DNA from: Comamonadaceae bacterium
GTDB taxonomy: Bacteria > Pseudomonadota > Gammaproteobacteria > Burkholderiales > Burkholderiaceae_C
DNA length: 15,610 nt
Assembly: GCA_947455585.1 (NCBI GenBank)
Contig: CANGOY010000016.1
Span: 1 to 15,610 of the forward strand
Reading direction: 5' to 3'
Part shown: piece by piece, positions 13,511 through 15,610 of the stretch
Position numbering within the stretch: the stretch's first letter is position 1
How the letters are laid out: each line of letters starts with the position of its first letter
The notes under the pieces: generated by a model
The model's database searches: none
Told to the model about the DNA's origin: nothing
Seen by the model: the letters and a program-made list of their open reading frames with translations, nothing else
Made by a program: the position numbers and the translations under genes

Positions 13511-14689
13511 TCAACGCTCAAGTGCCAACGACACGCCCATGCCGCCGCCAATGCACAAAGCGGCTAAGCCTTTCTTAGCATTGGTGCGTTGCATTTCATG
13601 CAGCAAGGTCACCAAGATGCGGCAGCCTGATGCGCCGATGGGGTGACCAATGGCAATCGCGCCACCGTTGACGTTGACCTTGGCTGGGTCGATGTCCAAT
13701 TCGCGGTTCACCGCGCAGGCTTGTGCAGCAAAAGCTTCGTTGAGTTCGAACAAGTCCACGTCTGAGGCTTTCCAGCCTGCACGTTCCAACGCTTTACGCG
13801 ACGCAGACACGGGGCCCATGCCCATGACTGCTGGATCCAAACCGCTGGTGCCGAAAGCTGCAATGCGGGCCAAAGGTGTGAGGCCCAAAGCAGCTGCCTT
13901 CTTGGCCGTCATCACCACCACAGCGGCAGCGCCGTCGTTGATGCCTGATGCATTACCCGCCGTCACAGAACCTGCTTTGTCGAAAGCTGGGCGCAAACCT
14001 GCCAACACTTCAGCGGTGGTTTTCTTGTTGATGTATTCGTCGGCGTTGAAAGCGATCGGGTCACCCTTGCGTTGGGGGATGTTGACCGAGACGATTTCGT
14101 CTTTGAACTTGCCTGCGTCTTGTGCAGCTGTTGCTTTTTGTTGGCTGGCCAACGCCAAGGCGTCTTGCATGTCACGGGTAATGCCGTGGGCCTTGGCCAC
14201 GTTCTCGGCGGTGATGCCCATGTGGTACTGGTTGTAGACGTCCCACAACCCGTCCACGATCATGGTGTCAATCATGTTCCAGTTGCCCATGCGTTGGCCG
14301 TCACGCGAACCCAACAGCACATGGCCAGAAGCGCTCATGTTTTCTTGACCACCGGCCACCACGATGTCGCTGTCGCCATACGCCACGGCTTGCGCAGCCA
14401 GCATGACAGCCTTGAGGCCAGAGCCGCACACGGCGTTGATGGTGAGCGCGGGCACTGCGTTAGGAATGCCTGACTTCATCAACGCTTGACGCGCTGGGTT
14501 TTGGCCGGCACCAGCCGCGAGCACTTGGCCCATGATGACTTCGCCCACCAGCGAAGGGTCGACTTTGGCACGCGCCAAGGCTTCGCGAATGACGATTGAG
14601 CCCAGCTCAGTGGCTGCAATTTTGGCGAGTGAACCACCAAACTTTCCCACGGCGGTGCGTGCTGCTGAAACGATGACGATGTCTTCCAT
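13511..14689 (-). CDS. phaA: Acetyl-CoA acetyltransferase (beta-ketothiolase) PhaA
   Basis: The 392-residue product is a full-length biosynthetic thiolase. The acyl-accepting cysteine is C88 in INAVCGSGLKAV, the catalytic histidine H349 in AIGHPIGASG and the second cysteine C379 in ALCIGGGMGVSL. The N-terminal IVSAARTAVGKFGGSL and the NEAFAAQA motif are also standard. It condenses two acetyl-CoA to acetoacetyl-CoA, the first step of polyhydroxybutyrate synthesis. Start ATG 14687-14689 has GGGAGA about 6 bases upstream. The gene lies 27 bases after phaC and 43 bases before phaB, the common C-A-B order. Nothing unusual was seen in the protein. Confidence 0.97.
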   Translation of the reverse strand: MEDIVIVSAARTAVGKFGGSLAKIAATELGSIVIREALARAKVDPSLVGEVIMGQVLAAGAGQNPARQALMKSGIPNAVPALTINAVCGSGLKAVMLAAQAVAYGDSDIVVAGGQENMSASGHVLLGSRDGQRMGNWNMIDTMIVDGLWDVYNQYHMGITAENVAKAHGITRDMQDALALASQQKATAAQDAGKFKDEIVSVNIPQRKGDPIAFNADEYINKKTTAEVLAGLRPAFDKAGSVTAGNASGINDGAAAVVVMTAKKAAALGLTPLARIAAFGTSGLDPAVMGMGPVSASRKALERAGWKASDVDLFELNEAFAAQACAVNRELDIDPAKVNVNGGAIAIGHPIGASGCRILVTLLHEMQRTNAKKGLAALCIGGGMGVSLALER

Positions 14690-14716
14690 TTTTATCTCCC
14701 AGAAAATATTGAAAAT

Positions 14717-15610
14717 TTAGTTGCTAGAGCGTTCTTTGACGTAGCGGCCAGGTGCCGCCTCAATCGCTTTGTGCTTGCCACGGCCATAAGCCTTGGGCGC
14801 TGCAATTTGTTTGCCCGCGTGTGTTTTGAGCCATGCCGACCAGTCGGTCCACCAGCTGCCTGGATGCTCTTTAGCTTTACCAATCCATTGCTCAGCATCT
14901 TTGGGGAAGCTGGTCTCGCTGCCTGTCCAGTAGCAGCGCTTGTTAGCTGCAGGTGGGTTAATCACCCCCGCGATGTGACCCGAAGCTCCCATGACAAAAC
15001 GCTTTTTGCCGGGGAACACTTGCGTGCTGGCGTACGCGCCACCGATGGGCACGATGTGGTCTTCACGCGAGCCGTAGATGTATAGCGGCATATCTACTTT
15101 GCGCAGGTCAATCTTCTCGCCGCACACCTTTGCTTTGCCGGGCTTGATGAGGTTGTTCTCAAGGTAGGTGTTGCGCAAGTACCAAGAGTACATGGGGCCC
15201 GGCAAGTTGGTGGAGTCGCTGTTCCAGTAAAGCAAGTCAAACGGTGGCGGTGTTTCGCCTTTGAGGTAGTTGCCCACCACGTAGTTCCATACCAAATCGT
15301 TGGGGCGCAAGAAGCTGAAGGTCGACGCCATGTCTTTGCCCTTCATCAGCCCGCCTTCGGCGAACTGACCTTCACGGAACTTGACGAAAGCTTCGTCGAT
15401 GAACACATCCAAGATTCCGGTGTCGGTGAAGTCGATCAACGTGGTGAGTAACGTAGCGCTGGCCACTGGCTTTTCGCCACGTGCCGCTAATACGGCGAGC
15501 GCGCTAGAAAGAATGGTGCCGCCCACGCAAAAGCCCAAAGCGTTGATTTGTTTGGAGCCGCCGATTTCTTGCACCACCTTGATGGCTTGAATGGCCACGT
15601 CTTCCACATA
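14717..15610 (-). CDS. phaC: Class I poly(3-hydroxyalkanoate) synthase PhaC (C-terminal half; 5' end outside window)
   Basis: The frame enters from the right edge (codon TAT at 15610-15608) and gives the last 297 residues of a protein normally about 560-590 long. It has the lipase-like box GFCVGG with catalytic C28 (fragment numbering), LLTTLIDFTDTGILDVF, WNSDSTNLPGPMYSWYLRN, catalytic D184 in YGSREDHIVP and H212 in GASGHIAGV. The 28-residue D-to-H spacing equals that of Cupriavidus necator PhaC (D480, H508). It polymerises (R)-3-hydroxybutyryl-CoA on the granule surface. A GTG at 15605-15607 in the frame is internal, not a start. It ends 27 bases before phaA, the promoter-proximal part being outside the window. 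Confidence 0.97.
   Translation of the reverse strand, partial: YVEDVAIQAIKVVQEIGGSKQINALGFCVGGTILSSALAVLAARGEKPVASATLLTTLIDFTDTGILDVFIDEAFVKFREGQFAEGGLMKGKDMASTFSFLRPNDLVWNYVVGNYLKGETPPPFDLLYWNSDSTNLPGPMYSWYLRNTYLENNLIKPGKAKVCGEKIDLRKVDMPLYIYGSREDHIVPIGGAYASTQVFPGKKRFVMGASGHIAGVINPPAANKRCYWTGSETSFPKDAEQWIGKAKEHPGSWWTDWSAWLKTHAGKQIAAPKAYGRGKHKAIEAAPGRYVKERSSN

Noticed and set aside
1..15610. CRISPR array or intact insertion sequence
   Set aside because: No regularly spaced direct repeats of suitable length and no transposase-like frame or paired terminal inverted repeats were seen.

Overview
This window looks like a chromosomal segment of a betaproteobacterium, most likely Burkholderiales/Comamonadaceae of the Limnohabitans-Rhodoferax-Polaromonas kind. 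The evidence is a phaC-phaA-phaB polyhydroxybutyrate cluster in the order and with the motifs usual for that group, an orphan TctC/Bug-type substrate-binding protein, and moderate GC. The placement is inferred from protein style; no marker gene is present.

Layout. (1) Positions 1-3259, + strand: end of a 3-hydroxyisobutyrate-dehydrogenase-family gene cut by the window edge, a Tat-exported SMP-30/gluconolactonase-like protein closed by a clear terminator, a TctC/Bug periplasmic binding protein and a hotdog thioesterase. This reads as an accessory uptake and catabolism set for a carboxylate or sugar acid. (2) 3260-4079: AT-rich, poorly conserved-looking stretch with a 40-codon candidate ORF (+) and an unrecognised helical protein (-). 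(3) 4080-5767, - strand: two translationally coupled lipoproteins, a DUF1080 (3-keto-disaccharide hydrolase-type) protein followed by an alpha/beta hydrolase. (4) 5768-6500: gene-poor scar. It holds the 3' half of a tRNA-His(GUG) gene, cut exactly at the anticodon loop and followed by its terminator, a second decayed copy of the same tRNA-end-plus-terminator unit, and short direct repeats like integrase arm sites. Next to it a pilT gene has lost its C-terminal quarter. Together these suggest a decayed tRNA-His integration site.

(5) 7495-9690, + strand: an OsmC-YcaO fusion, colinear with Escherichia coli YcaO in its YcaO part. It converges on, and overlaps by 28 bp, a - strand operon of three overlapping genes (12576 to 9663): SAM methyltransferase, 3-hydroxyisobutyrate-dehydrogenase-like oxidoreductase with an unusual substrate loop, and a glutamate-1-semialdehyde-aminomutase-like class III aminotransferase. 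An alcohol-to-aldehyde-to-amine sequence plus a methylation is a reasonable but untested reading. This operon is the best candidate here for an undescribed pathway. (6) 12730-15610, - strand: phaB, phaA and the C-terminal half of phaC. Acetyl-CoA is condensed by PhaA, reduced by PhaB and polymerised by PhaC.

No CRISPR array, intact insertion sequence, intact tRNA or rRNA was seen.
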